From contig NZ_AXAY01000014.1 in NCBI RefSeq assembly GCF_000473045.1, forward strand, positions 62,192 through 126,191: DNA of 64,000 bases, written 5' to 3'. A program made the position numbers and the translations under genes. Each line of letters opens with the position of its first letter. Position 1 is the first letter of the stretch. Below the pieces are notes generated by a model, which worked only from the letters and a program-made list of their open reading frames with translations, did not search any database and had not been told where the DNA came from. This DNA comes from Bradyrhizobium sp. WSM3983. GTDB lineage: Bacteria > Pseudomonadota > Alphaproteobacteria > Rhizobiales > Xanthobacteraceae. Positions 54,053 through 63,013 of the stretch are shown here, one piece after another.

Positions 54053-56737
54053 ATGGCTGAGAAGAACTGGCACGAAGGCAGCATGCTTCCGATTGCTGTG
54101 CAGGCCGTCGTGTGCCTGGCCAGCGCGGTCGCGCCTTCGCGTGCCCACGCGGACAGCCTTGTTCCGCCGAGCTATCTCGGCAATCTCGACTCCAATCTGA
54201 TCTGGGAAGCCCTGATCGGGGGCGTTGTCGTCTGCGCGTTCCTGGCGGCGATCGTGCTGTCGATCCATTCGGCGCTGCGCCGGAGCACGCGTTCGCAGTT
54301 GCGGCGCAACGCCTTCGTCTCCTCCGCCATGAACAATCTCAACCAGGGCGTGGTGATGACGGATGCGCAGCGGCGCATCATCTTCTGCAATGACCGCTAT
54401 CTCGAGATCTACGGCCTGACGCGCTCGGATCTGTGGACTGGCATGACCGGCTACGACATCCTCGAGTTGCGGCGCAAGCGCGGGGTCCTCGCCGTCTCCG
54501 ACGACGACTTCTACGAGAAGGCGGCAAGCCCGAACGGCCTGATCAGTGAGCTGTCGGACGGCCGCGCCATCCTGGTTAAATATTTCATTCTGCCGAATGG
54601 CGGCTCGGTGGCGACCCATCTCGACGTCAGCGAGCAGCGCAAGCTGTCGCGGCAGCTCGCCTCGACCAAGCAATTCCTCGAAACGGTGCTGGACAACGTT
54701 CCGGCCTGCGTGGCCGCCAAGAACATCGAGGACGGCCGCTACATCTTTGCCAACCGCGCCTATGAGCGCTTCTGGGGCTTTTCGCGCGACCAGGTCGTCG
54801 GCAAGAATGCGCGCGAGCTGTTCGGTCCGACATCGGCGGCGAGCATCGAGGCGACCGACCGGGCGGCGCTGCTGGCGCCGGAAGGACAGTATCGCAACGA
54901 ATTCGAGGTCGAGGTCCAACGCGACCAGACCCGGCGCATGGTGGCCTCGATCCGGATCGTGGTCCGCAACGAGAGCAACAAGCCGGAATTCCTGCTGGTG
55001 GTGTTCGAGGACATCACCGATCGGCAATCGCTGTCGATGGAGCTGGAGAGCACCAAGAAGTTCCTCGAGCTGGTGGTCGACAATATCCCGGTGGCGCTGA
55101 TCGTGGAGCAGGTCAAGGATGGCCGCTATCTGCTCGCCAACCGCAGCGCCGAGACGATCCTCAACCGCAGGCGCGAGGAAGCCACCGGCCTGACCGCCTC
55201 CGACATCTTCAATGCCAAGGAAGCCAAGCTGATCATCGCGCGCGACGAGGCCGCGATCAAGAAGCGCGGGATGATCACGGAGGAGCATCCGATCTCCACC
55301 AAGGACGGCCTTCGCCTGTTCTTGACCCGGCGTGCCACGGTGCTCAACGACGCCGGCGAGCCGCAATATCTGATCAAGACCCACGAGGACGTGACCAACC
55401 GCCGGCAGACCGAGTCGCGCATGGCGCACATGGCCTATCACGACGGCCTCACCGACCTGCCGAACCGCGCCGCCTTCCTTCAGGCGTTGAACCAGATGAT
55501 CGAGGCCTGCGAAGGGACCGACGAGGAATTCGCGGTCCTTTGCGTCGATCTCGACGGCCTCAAGGAAGTCAACGACGTATTCGGCCATGCGCTTGGCGAC
55601 AAGCTGTTGATAGAGGTGGCGCAGCGGCTCCAGGACACCGCGCGCGGCGGCCTGGTGGCGCGCCTCTCCGGCGACGAATTCGGCCTGATCATCGATGGCA
55701 AGCAGCCCGACGCGGGCCTCGCCCTGGCGCAGCAGCTCGGCGAGGCGCTTGCGCCGGAATTCCACATCGACGGCCGCGCGGTCCGCGCCGGTATCTCCAC
55801 CGGCATGTCGGTCTTCCCGCACAATGGCCCCGACGGGGCCTCGCTGCTTGCCAACGCCGGCGCGGCCCTGTTCCGCGCCAAGCAGAAGTCCCGCGGCACG
55901 ATCAGCCTCTACCAGCCCGAGATGGACCAGCAGATCCGCGACCGCCGCGTGCTGCACCAGGACCTGTCGAAGGCGATCAAGAACGGCGAGCTGTCGCTGG
56001 CCTTCCAGCCGCAGGGCATCGCGCGCCACAGCGTCGCCGAGAGCGAGATCATCGGTTTCGAGGCCCTGGCGCGCTGGCAGCATCCGGTGCGCGGCCAGGT
56101 CTCGCCGGCCGAGTTCATCCCGATCGCGGAAGAAAGCGGCCTGATCGTCGAGATGGGCGAATGGATCCTGCGCGAGGCCTGCCGCGAGGCGGCGTCGTGG
56201 CCGAAGCCGTTGCAGGTCGCGGTCAATCTGTCGCCGGCGCAGTTCATGCACGGCGACGTGGTCGGGCTCGTCCATTCGATCCTGATCGAAACCGGGCTTG
56301 CGCCCGGCCGTCTCGAGCTCGAGATCACCGAGGGCGTCTTGATCGAGGACTTCGATCGCGGCCTCGCGCTGCTGCGCCGGCTGAAGGCGCTGGGCGTCCG
56401 TATCTCGATGGACGATTTCGGCAGCGGCTACTCCTCGCTGAGCTATCTCCAGGCGTTCCCGTTCGACAAGATCAAGATCGACCGCGCCTTCATCATCAAT
56501 CTCGGCCGCAACCCGCAATCGGCCGCGATCGTCCGCGCCGTGATCGATCTCGGTCACGGCCTCGAAATGTCGATCATCGCCGAGGGCGTCGAAACGATCG
56601 ACCAGCTCGCCTTCCTTGCCAAGGAGGGCTGCGACGGCGTGCAGGGCTATCTGCTCGGCAAGCCGCTGCCCATCGGGAAATATGCCGGCCTCGTCGGCCG
56701 CGTCGAGGCCATGGAGCTTGCGCTCAAGACCGGCTAG
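54053..56737 (+). CDS. Membrane PAS-PAS-PAS-GGDEF-EAL protein
   Basis: An 894-residue protein. A signal-like start (LPIAVQAVVCLASAVAPSRAHA) and a membrane helix (about 56-78) are followed by three PAS-type domains (about 90-195, 210-330 and 335-455; FVSSAMNNLNQGVVMTD, FLETVLDNVPACVAAKN, FLELVVDNIPVALIVEQ). The GGDEF domain carries SGDEF at 539-543, a variant often still active, but the I-site RxxD is missing (ARGG instead). The EAL domain has EAL at 670-672 and all main catalytic motifs (NLSPAQF, EITEG, DDFGSGYSS, KIDRAF, AEGVET). Net activity is therefore more likely phosphodiesterase or mixed; this is inference. ATG 54083 is an alternative start. Confidence 0.92.
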   Translation: MAEKNWHEGSMLPIAVQAVVCLASAVAPSRAHADSLVPPSYLGNLDSNLIWEALIGGVVVCAFLAAIVLSIHSALRRSTRSQLRRNAFVSSAMNNLNQGVVMTDAQRRIIFCNDRYLEIYGLTRSDLWTGMTGYDILELRRKRGVLAVSDDDFYEKAASPNGLISELSDGRAILVKYFILPNGGSVATHLDVSEQRKLSRQLASTKQFLETVLDNVPACVAAKNIEDGRYIFANRAYERFWGFSRDQVVGKNARELFGPTSAASIEATDRAALLAPEGQYRNEFEVEVQRDQTRRMVASIRIVVRNESNKPEFLLVVFEDITDRQSLSMELESTKKFLELVVDNIPVALIVEQVKDGRYLLANRSAETILNRRREEATGLTASDIFNAKEAKLIIARDEAAIKKRGMITEEHPISTKDGLRLFLTRRATVLNDAGEPQYLIKTHEDVTNRRQTESRMAHMAYHDGLTDLPNRAAFLQALNQMIEACEGTDEEFAVLCVDLDGLKEVNDVFGHALGDKLLIEVAQRLQDTARGGLVARLSGDEFGLIIDGKQPDAGLALAQQLGEALAPEFHIDGRAVRAGISTGMSVFPHNGPDGASLLANAGAALFRAKQKSRGTISLYQPEMDQQIRDRRVLHQDLSKAIKNGELSLAFQPQGIARHSVAESEIIGFEALARWQHPVRGQVSPAEFIPIAEESGLIVEMGEWILREACREAASWPKPLQVAVNLSPAQFMHGDVVGLVHSILIETGLAPGRLELEITEGVLIEDFDRGLALLRRLKALGVRISMDDFGSGYSSLSYLQAFPFDKIKIDRAFIINLGRNPQSAAIVRAVIDLGHGLEMSIIAEGVETIDQLAFLAKEGCDGVQGYLLGKPLPIGKYAGLVGRVEAMELALKTG

Positions 56738-56776
56738 TGGTGAGAGCGCTTCGTTTCGCTCCCATTCGACGGTTTC

Positions 56777-58237
56777 ATGGCGGATTACGATCTCGCGATC
56801 ATCGGCGGCGGCCTGAACGGTGTCAGCCTCGCGCGCGATGCCGCCGGCCGCGGGCTGCGGGTGATCCTGATCGAGCAGGGCGATCTCGCCGGCGCCGCGT
56901 CATCGGCGACACCGCGATTGATTCATGGCGATCTGTCGGTGCTCGAGCGGCGTGGCTTCTGGCGGGTGCGCCGGGCCCTGGCCGAGCGCCGGACCTGGCT
57001 CCGGATCGCGCCGCATCTGGTGCGGCCGATGAGTTTTGTGATCCCCGCCCATTCCGACGAACGCCCGCCATGGCTGTTGCGCGCGGGCCTTTATGTTTAT
57101 GACGCCCTCACGAACCGCGGCGGCTTGCCCGGATCGACCACCCTCGACATCACGCATCATCCGGTCGGCAACGCGCTGAAGCGGCCGTTCGGCATCGCGT
57201 TCGAATATGCCGATTGCGTCGTCGACGATTCGCGCCTGGTGGTGCTCACGGCGCTGGATGCCACTGAGCGTGGCGCCGCGATCCGGACCGGCGCGCGTTG
57301 CGTGCGCGCTGACAGGACCGACATCTGGCGGCTCGCGCTAATCGACCGCGGCCATCGCCGGGTGATCACGGCACGTGCGCTGGCCAATGCCACCGGCGGC
57401 TGGACGTCGATGGTCGCCGAGACCGTGCTGCGACAGAAGCAGCCGGCGATGGCGGCTATGCAGATGAGCCAGATCGTCGTGCCCAAGCTGTTCGAGTCCG
57501 ACAACGTCTATGTGTTCCAGAATAACGACGGGCGGCTGATTTTTGCCAGCCCGTTCGAGCGTGATTTCACGCTGGTTGGCACGGTCACGCATGACTTCAC
57601 CGGCGATCCCGCAATCGTCGCGGTGCCGGGTGCCGATGTCAGCTATCTCTGCGAGGCCGCGAGCCGTTATTTCCGCGAGCGCGTCGATCCGACCGACGTG
57701 GTGCGCACGGTCTCCGGCGTCAATTTGACGCCCGCGTCCGCGCGGCGCCGCGACGGGACGACGCTGTTCCACGCACGCCGCCGCAATGCGCCGCTGCTCA
57801 CGATGTTCGGCGGCGACGTCACCACCTCGCGGCTGCGCGCCGAGCGGGCGGTGACGCGGCTGACGCCGTTCTATCCGATGTCGCCGCGCTGGACCGCCGG
57901 CGCGGCATTACCCGGCGGAGATTTTGCCTGGGATCGTTTCGAGACCGAGGTCGACCTCGCGCGCCACCGCTGGCGCTTTCTTTCGGAGCCGCAGGCCCGG
58001 CGCCTGGTTGCGGCCTACGGCTCGCGATTGCCGGCCGTGCTGGGCGAGGCGAAGACGCGCGATGAGCTGGGACCCGCCTTCGGTCCCGACCTGACCGGCG
58101 CCGAGGTGCGCTATCTCATGGCCCGGGAATGGGCGCGCTTCCCCGAGGACATCCTGTGGCGCCGCTCCAAGCTCGGCCTGACCATGCCGACGGCGGACCG
58201 CGAGGCGCTGGCTGCGTTCATGGCGGGTGTGAATTAG
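56777..58237 (+). CDS. glpD: Aerobic glycerol-3-phosphate dehydrogenase
   Basis: A 486-residue peripheral membrane flavoprotein. The FAD-binding motif is LAIIGGGLNGVSLARDAAGRGLRVILIEQGDLA, followed by GAASSATPRLIHGDLSVLERRGFWRVRRALAER, VRPMSFVIP and NATGGWTSMVA. It oxidises glycerol-3-phosphate to DHAP and feeds quinones. The C-terminal part (VRYLMAREWARFPEDILWRRSKLGL) is the typical GlpD end. A regulator (GlpR) or glycerol transporter is not nearby. It follows the PAS-GGDEF-EAL gene by 39 bases. Confidence 0.95.
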   Translation: MADYDLAIIGGGLNGVSLARDAAGRGLRVILIEQGDLAGAASSATPRLIHGDLSVLERRGFWRVRRALAERRTWLRIAPHLVRPMSFVIPAHSDERPPWLLRAGLYVYDALTNRGGLPGSTTLDITHHPVGNALKRPFGIAFEYADCVVDDSRLVVLTALDATERGAAIRTGARCVRADRTDIWRLALIDRGHRRVITARALANATGGWTSMVAETVLRQKQPAMAAMQMSQIVVPKLFESDNVYVFQNNDGRLIFASPFERDFTLVGTVTHDFTGDPAIVAVPGADVSYLCEAASRYFRERVDPTDVVRTVSGVNLTPASARRRDGTTLFHARRRNAPLLTMFGGDVTTSRLRAERAVTRLTPFYPMSPRWTAGAALPGGDFAWDRFETEVDLARHRWRFLSEPQARRLVAAYGSRLPAVLGEAKTRDELGPAFGPDLTGAEVRYLMAREWARFPEDILWRRSKLGLTMPTADREALAAFMAGVN

Positions 58238-58269
58238 GCCGTGAACCCATAAATGGGATGGCGCCGTAG

Positions 58270-58635
58270 TTAGCGCTTGGCCTTCACCCGATAGAACCCG
58301 AGCACGGCCCAGGCGATGAGTGGACCCACTATCCCCACCGCCGCCGACAGGTATCCGTGAGTGAAGTACGTATCGCCCAATTCGGCGCGGATCGCGGGGC
58401 CAACAAAGGGATCCTGGAGTTCATCGACTTGGCCCCAAGCGCAAAATAACGCGATCGGGAAAAGGAAAAGCGCGAACGACGGGCGCTTCACTCCTGCGAT
58501 GAAGGCAACGGCTGTGATAATCCCCGGAACCATCCATAGCTGAAGGATAGTGGGCTCCTTGTCCGCCACCTCTGCAAAAGCTGGTGATGATAGAAAGATA
58601 AGCAATCCGATAAGCGGAACTCGCGCTTTCTTCAC
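58270..58635 (-). CDS. Small integral membrane protein with signal peptide
   Basis: A 121-residue protein. A signal peptide (RVPLIGLLIFLSSPAFAE) precedes about three membrane helices (LWMVPGIITAVAFIAGV, FALFLFPIALFCAWGQV and YLSAAVGIVGPLIAWAVLGF). GTG 58635 is chosen because it overlaps the stop codon of the upstream gene in a GTGA arrangement; a TTG at 58653 would overlap more deeply. No family is recognised. Confidence 0.68.
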   Translation of the reverse strand: MKKARVPLIGLLIFLSSPAFAEVADKEPTILQLWMVPGIITAVAFIAGVKRPSFALFLFPIALFCAWGQVDELQDPFVGPAIRAELGDTYFTHGYLSAAVGIVGPLIAWAVLGFYRVKAKR

Positions 58636-58862
58636 AGGCCGTATTTGGCCCAAGTTGCCCCGACTTGAGCCTCGGTCGCGAATTCGCCTCGTGCTGCGGC
58701 CTCCTTGGATGCCGCAATCGCCGGTCTCTCATCCTCCGAGAGAATGACGGGAGAGGCTACTTCTGCGCCGGCAAGCTGCAGCACGATCCGGGCAATGTCG
58801 TCTTGTGCGTCCGCAGGCAGACTGCGCGCGATCTCCAAAGCCTGATCCAGCAACTTGGTCAT
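58632..58862 (-). CDS. Antitoxin-like small protein
   Basis: A 76-residue protein: MTKLLDQALEIARSLPADAQDDIARIVLQLAG, then a short acidic linker with PVILSEDERPAIAAS and an end resembling GEFATEAQVGATWAKYGL. This layout is usual for antitoxins encoded before RelE/ParE toxins in rhizobia. Here the coupled downstream gene is a membrane protein rather than a RelE/ParE-type toxin. ATG 58862 is chosen; the frame extends upstream to 58937 but reads unlike protein. Confidence 0.6.
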   Translation of the reverse strand: MTKLLDQALEIARSLPADAQDDIARIVLQLAGAEVASPVILSEDERPAIAASKEAAARGEFATEAQVGATWAKYGL

Positions 58863-58985
58863 GTCTGTGACTATACGCCTTTTGGCGCCTTGTATGAAGA
58901 CCCATTTGGGATGATCCGCCTCGAACCGGTTGAGCAAAGCCCGATCCGCCGCTAGCGTGCGGCGGCATAGGGGTTGGCAGGGACC

Positions 58986-60155
58986 ATGACTGACGAGTTG
59001 CCCAGAACGGACGCCGCGGCCGATGCGGCTGGAGATGCGCGCCCGGCCGCGGGTGAGCCGCTGTTGCGCATCGAGGGCGTGGCCAAGACGTTCGGGACGT
59101 TCCGTGCAGTCGACGGCGTATCGCTCGACATCAAGGCCGGTGAGTTCTTTGCGCTACTTGGCCCCAGCGGCTGCGGCAAGACCACGCTGCTGCGCATGCT
59201 CGCGGGCTTCGAAGCCCCGGATGAAGGGCGCATCCTGCTCGGCGGCAAGGACATCGCGCAGGCGCTGCCGCATAAGCGCCCGATCAACATGATGTTCCAG
59301 AACTACGCGCTGTTTCCGCATCTCACGGTCCGCGACAACGTCGCCTTCGGCCTCAGGCGCGCCGGCATGGCACGCGCCGACATCGCAACGCGCGTCGCGG
59401 AGATGGTCGCGCTGGTGAAGCTGGACGGGCTGGAGAAGCGCAAGCCTGATCAGCTCTCCGGCGGCCAGCGCCAGCGTGTCGCGCTGGCCCGCGCGCTGGC
59501 GCGGCGGCCACAATTGTTGCTGCTCGACGAGCCGCTCGCAGCCCTCGACAAGAAGCTGCGCGAGAATACGCAGGGCGAGCTGATGGAGCTCCAGCGCCGG
59601 CTCGGCATGACCTTCATCATCGTCACCCACGATCAGGAGGAGGCGATGACGATGGCGAGCCGGATCGGCGTGATGAACGCCGGCAGGCTCGCCCAGGTCG
59701 CTGGCCCCCGCGAGCTCTACGAGGCGCCGCGCTCGCGCTGGATCGCGGAGTTCGTCGGCGACATCAATCTGTTCGACGCAGAGTCCAAATTGCGCGACGG
59801 CCATCGCCTGGTCATTGGCACGCGCGATGCGGGTACGCTGGTGGTGGCCGAGCCGCGCCAGCCCGTCGGCGAGAGCAGATTTTCGGTCGCGATCCGCCCC
59901 GAGAAGATCAAGCTGTCGCGTCGTGGTCCCGTGCGCGAGGCCGGTCATGAAACCGCGATCAACCGGCTGGATGGCGTGATCGCCGACATCTGCTATCTCG
60001 GCGGCACCACCACCTACAAGGTGAAGCTCGATACCGGCGGTATGGTGCAGGCGTCGGTCGCCAACAGCGCGCGCCTCGATGTCGATGCCTATAGCCTGAA
60101 CCAGCAGATCGTCGCCTGGTTCACGCCAGATGACTGCGTGGTGCTGCCGTCATGA
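58986..60155 (+). CDS. ABC transporter ATP-binding protein, polyamine type (PotA/PotG-like)
   Basis: A 389-residue ATPase. Walker A is GPSGCGKT, the Q-loop FQNYALFPHLTV, the signature LSGGQRQRVALARAL and Walker B LLLLDEPLAALD, followed by the switch His in VTHDQEEAM. The C-terminal TOBE domain (FSVAIRPEKIKL, ICYLGGTTTYKVKL) matches spermidine/putrescine importers. ATG 58986 is chosen over an upstream TTG. Its stop overlaps the next gene's start (ATGA). Confidence 0.93.
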   Translation: MTDELPRTDAAADAAGDARPAAGEPLLRIEGVAKTFGTFRAVDGVSLDIKAGEFFALLGPSGCGKTTLLRMLAGFEAPDEGRILLGGKDIAQALPHKRPINMMFQNYALFPHLTVRDNVAFGLRRAGMARADIATRVAEMVALVKLDGLEKRKPDQLSGGQRQRVALARALARRPQLLLLDEPLAALDKKLRENTQGELMELQRRLGMTFIIVTHDQEEAMTMASRIGVMNAGRLAQVAGPRELYEAPRSRWIAEFVGDINLFDAESKLRDGHRLVIGTRDAGTLVVAEPRQPVGESRFSVAIRPEKIKLSRRGPVREAGHETAINRLDGVIADICYLGGTTTYKVKLDTGGMVQASVANSARLDVDAYSLNQQIVAWFTPDDCVVLPS

Positions 60156-61063
60156 GCGCGCGCCGGATTTTCGCGCGGCCGGCACGCTTTGCCGCGATCG
60201 CGCCCTATGTCTGGATGGCGCTGTTCTTCCTGGTGCCGTTCGGCTTCGTGCTGAAGATCAGCCTGTCGCAGACCGCGATTGCGCAGCCGCCTTACGAGCC
60301 GGTGTTCCACCTGACGGCCGGGTGGACGGCGATCCGGGCGGCCTTTGCCGCGCTGGGATTCGACAATTTCAGGCTGATCGCCTCCGACGACCTTTATCTG
60401 TTCGCCTATCTGCGCAGCCTCACCGTTGCGGTGACGGCGACCGCGTTGCTGCTGCTGATCGGCTATCCCATCGCGTACGGCATGGCGCGGCTGCCGAAGC
60501 GCTGGCAGGCGGTGGCGATGGTGCTGGTGATCGTGCCGTTCTGGACCTCGTTCCTGATCCGGATCTATGCCTGGATCAACATCCTCCAGCACGACGGCCT
60601 GCTCAATCAGATCCTGCTGGCGCTGCATCTGGTCAGCGAGCCGGTGGTGTGGCTGTCCACCGACACCGCGATGTATGTCGGCATCGTCTATTCCTATCTG
60701 CCGTTCATGATCCTGCCGCTCTACGCCACGCTCGCCAAGATGGAGCCGGCACTGGAGGAGGCGGCCAGTGATCTCGGCGCGCCGCGCTGGCAGGTGTTCT
60801 GGCTGGTGACTTTCCCGCTGTCGCTGCCGGGCGTCGGCGCCGGCGTGCTCTTGTGCTTCATCCCTGTTGTCGGCGAGTTCGTGATCCCGGATCTTCTCGC
60901 CGGCTCCAATTCGCTGATGATCGGCCAGACGCTATGGCTCGAATTCTTCACCAACAAGGATTGGCCGGTTGCATCGAGCGCGGCGATCGTGCTGCTCGTG
61001 GTGCTGCTGCTGCCGCTCCTGCTCTACGAGCGTCTGCAGCGGCGGCAGTTGGAGGAGCGGTGA
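60152..61063 (+). CDS. ABC transporter permease, PotB/PotH-like
   Basis: A 303-residue permease with six membrane helices. The EAA loop is EEAASDLGAPRWQVFWLVTFPLSLPG, and VVGEFVIPDLLAGSNSLMIGQTLWLEF near the end is characteristic of PotB/PotH. The start overlaps the ATPase stop by four bases, and the stop lies one base before the next gene. The first periplasmic loop (about 30-85) is extended as in PotH. Confidence 0.93.
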   Translation: MSARRIFARPARFAAIAPYVWMALFFLVPFGFVLKISLSQTAIAQPPYEPVFHLTAGWTAIRAAFAALGFDNFRLIASDDLYLFAYLRSLTVAVTATALLLLIGYPIAYGMARLPKRWQAVAMVLVIVPFWTSFLIRIYAWINILQHDGLLNQILLALHLVSEPVVWLSTDTAMYVGIVYSYLPFMILPLYATLAKMEPALEEAASDLGAPRWQVFWLVTFPLSLPGVGAGVLLCFIPVVGEFVIPDLLAGSNSLMIGQTLWLEFFTNKDWPVASSAAIVLLVVLLLPLLLYERLQRRQLEER

Positions 61064-61064
61064 G

Positions 61065-61877
61065 ATGCGCAAAGTCTCTCGCCTGTCCCGCTTCAACATC
61101 GCTTCGCTCGCGCTGGGCCTCGCCTTCCTCTATCTGCCGATCCTCATTCTCGTCATCTATTCCTTCAACGCCTCGCGGCTGGTGACGGTGTGGGGCGGCT
61201 GGTCGCTGCGCTGGTACCACGAGTTCTTTGGCGACCGGGCCATGATCGAGGCGTCCTGGATGAGCCTGCGGGTCGCGGTCGCGTCCGCGACCATCGCCAC
61301 GCTGATCGGCACGCTGGCCGCGGTGGCGCTGGCGCGCGGCGAGCGCTTTCGCGGCCGTACGTTGTTCTCCGGCATGCTCTATGCGCCGCTGGTGATGCCG
61401 GAGGTGATCACGGGATTGTCGCTGCTGCTGCTGTTCGTCGCGCTGAACGCCGAGCGCGGCTTCTGGACGGTGACGATCGCGCATACCACGTTGACGATGT
61501 GCTTCGTCGCCGTCGTCGTGCAGTCGCGCCTCGGCTCGCTCGACCGCTCGCTGGAGGAGGCGGCGATGGACCTCGGCTGCGCCCCCGTCCGCGCCTTCCT
61601 GTCGGTGACGCTGCCGTTGATCGCGCCTGCGATCGTCGCCGGATGGATGCTCGCCTTCACCCTCTCGCTCGACGATCTCGTGATTGCGAGTTTTACAACC
61701 GGTCCCGGTTCGGCGACCTTGCCGATCAGAATCTATTCCGAGGTACGGCTCGGCGTGAAGCCGGAGATCAATGCGATCTGCACCCTGGTGATCGCCCTGA
61801 TCGCGGTCGTCATCGTCATCGCCTCGCTGGCTTCGAAACTGTCGAGCTCGCAGGGCGAGAGCGCGGCGCCGCTCTGA
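61065..61877 (+). CDS. ABC transporter permease, PotC/PotI-like
   Basis: A 270-residue permease with six helices. FLYLPILILVIYSFNAS and WYHEFF at the start, then MLYAPLVMPEVITGLSLLLLFV, the EAA loop EEAAMDLGCAPVRAFLSVTLPLI, and LSLDDLVIASFTTGPGSATLPI are PotC/PotI hallmarks. It is the last gene of the three-gene operon; GGAGGAGCGG precedes ATG 61065. No substrate-binding protein is next to the operon. Confidence 0.93.
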   Translation: MRKVSRLSRFNIASLALGLAFLYLPILILVIYSFNASRLVTVWGGWSLRWYHEFFGDRAMIEASWMSLRVAVASATIATLIGTLAAVALARGERFRGRTLFSGMLYAPLVMPEVITGLSLLLLFVALNAERGFWTVTIAHTTLTMCFVAVVVQSRLGSLDRSLEEAAMDLGCAPVRAFLSVTLPLIAPAIVAGWMLAFTLSLDDLVIASFTTGPGSATLPIRIYSEVRLGVKPEINAICTLVIALIAVVIVIASLASKLSSSQGESAAPL

Positions 61878-61889
61878 GGAACACTACAA

Positions 61890-62138
61890 ATGGCAATCGA
61901 TCGAGCCGTCCTATGGCGCCAACTGAAGGAGGGTCTCACCCATCTCCTCGACTCGATGGCACCCCAACTTGCTGCCGAAGACCGGAAGCTGGTGATGGAG
62001 TTCATCGACAATAGAGAATTTGGTTTGGCTCTGGAATGGCTACACTCCGTGATTGCTGAGAAGAACCTCCGGCCTTCGGCCAGCGAGGCGTCAGAAATTC
62101 AGCGACTAGCCGCGTTGATGCACATCGAACTGCCATAG
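61890..62138 (+). CDS. MafI-like immunity-family protein
   Basis: An 82-residue helical protein. LLDSMAPQLAAEDRKLVMEFIDNREFGLALEWLHSVIAEKN follows the pattern of MafI/CdiI_4-type immunity proteins, in particular FIDxxExGLALExL. No MafB or other toxin gene is nearby. GGAACACTAC lies before ATG 61890. It begins 12 bases after the polyamine permease gene, so it may be cotranscribed, but GC is slightly lower than its neighbours and acquisition is possible. Confidence 0.55.
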   Translation: MAIDRAVLWRQLKEGLTHLLDSMAPQLAAEDRKLVMEFIDNREFGLALEWLHSVIAEKNLRPSASEASEIQRLAALMHIELP

Positions 62139-62146
62139 GGGCGAGA

Positions 62147-63013
62147 TCAGGACTTCACCGCACCCGCCGTCAGCCCGCCCACCATGTAGCGGCGGAAGGC
62201 GTAATAGACTGCGGCCGGCGGCAGGGCGTAGATGAAGCCGGTCGTCATCAGCAGCTCCCAGGGCGAGTCGTCGGCGGCGAGGAAGTTGCCGAGCGCGACG
62301 GGAAGCGTGATCTCGCGATCGTTCGAGAGCAGCAGGAACGCGTAGAGATATTCGTTCCAGGCGAGCAGCACCGCATAGGTGCCGATCGCGACCAGCGAAG
62401 GCATCATCAGCGGCAGATAGACCAGGCGGAAGATCTGCAGCGTGGTGGCACCGTCCATCACCGCGGCCTCGTCCAGCTCGACCGGCAGCTTGTCCGAGGC
62501 CTGCTTCAGCACCCAGATCGCGTAAGGCGAGGCGATCGTCACCATCGCCAGGATCAGCGCCCAGTGGTTGTTGAGCAGGCCGTAATTGCCCATGGTGCGG
62601 TACATCGGCACGGCAAGGAATGCCGCGGGGATGAAATAGGTGAACAGGGCGAGGTTTAGCACCATGCGCCCGCCGGGCACCTTCAGCCGCGAGATCGAGA
62701 ACGCCGCGGCGGTGGCGATGAACAGCGTCAACGCGCCGACGGCCGCCGCGATCACCAGCGAATTCCAGAATTGAACGTAGAAGTCGCGCAGGAAATAGTG
62801 CTGCTGCCTGAATACGATTTCGAAATTGTGCAGCGTCGGATGGTCCGGCCACAGCTTGCCCGAGAACGCGTCCTCCTTCGGGGAGATCGCGAACAGGAAC
62901 ATGTGGTAGATCGGGATCATCGTCCACAGGAAGACCGGAATGCCGATCAGGAGCAGCCGCGCTTCCGTCGCGACGTCGCGCCAGGAAAATTCGCTTACGC
63001 CGGGAAACTTCAT
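62147..63013 (-). CDS. Carbohydrate-type ABC permease (MalG-like)
   Basis: A 288-residue permease with six helices. IPVFLWTMIPIYHMFLFAISP, FIPAAFLAVPMY, the EAA loop LDEAAVMDGATTLQIFRLVYLPLMMPSL and AWNEYLYAFLLL are typical of the MalG branch of sugar importers. ATG 63013 overlaps the stop codon of the upstream permease by four bases. The substrate cannot be told. Confidence 0.93.
   Translation of the reverse strand: MKFPGVSEFSWRDVATEARLLLIGIPVFLWTMIPIYHMFLFAISPKEDAFSGKLWPDHPTLHNFEIVFRQQHYFLRDFYVQFWNSLVIAAAVGALTLFIATAAAFSISRLKVPGGRMVLNLALFTYFIPAAFLAVPMYRTMGNYGLLNNHWALILAMVTIASPYAIWVLKQASDKLPVELDEAAVMDGATTLQIFRLVYLPLMMPSLVAIGTYAVLLAWNEYLYAFLLLSNDREITLPVALGNFLAADDSPWELLMTTGFIYALPPAAVYYAFRRYMVGGLTAGAVKS

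Noticed and set aside
53996..56557. An 853-codon open frame on the minus strand opposite the PAS-GGDEF-EAL gene
   Set aside because: Shadow of the real gene: no ribosome site or domain, and composition dominated by Arg, Asp and Ala.
58665..58955. A 96-codon frame opposite the antitoxin-like gene
   Set aside because: Antisense to a better-supported gene with a normal start and GTGA coupling.
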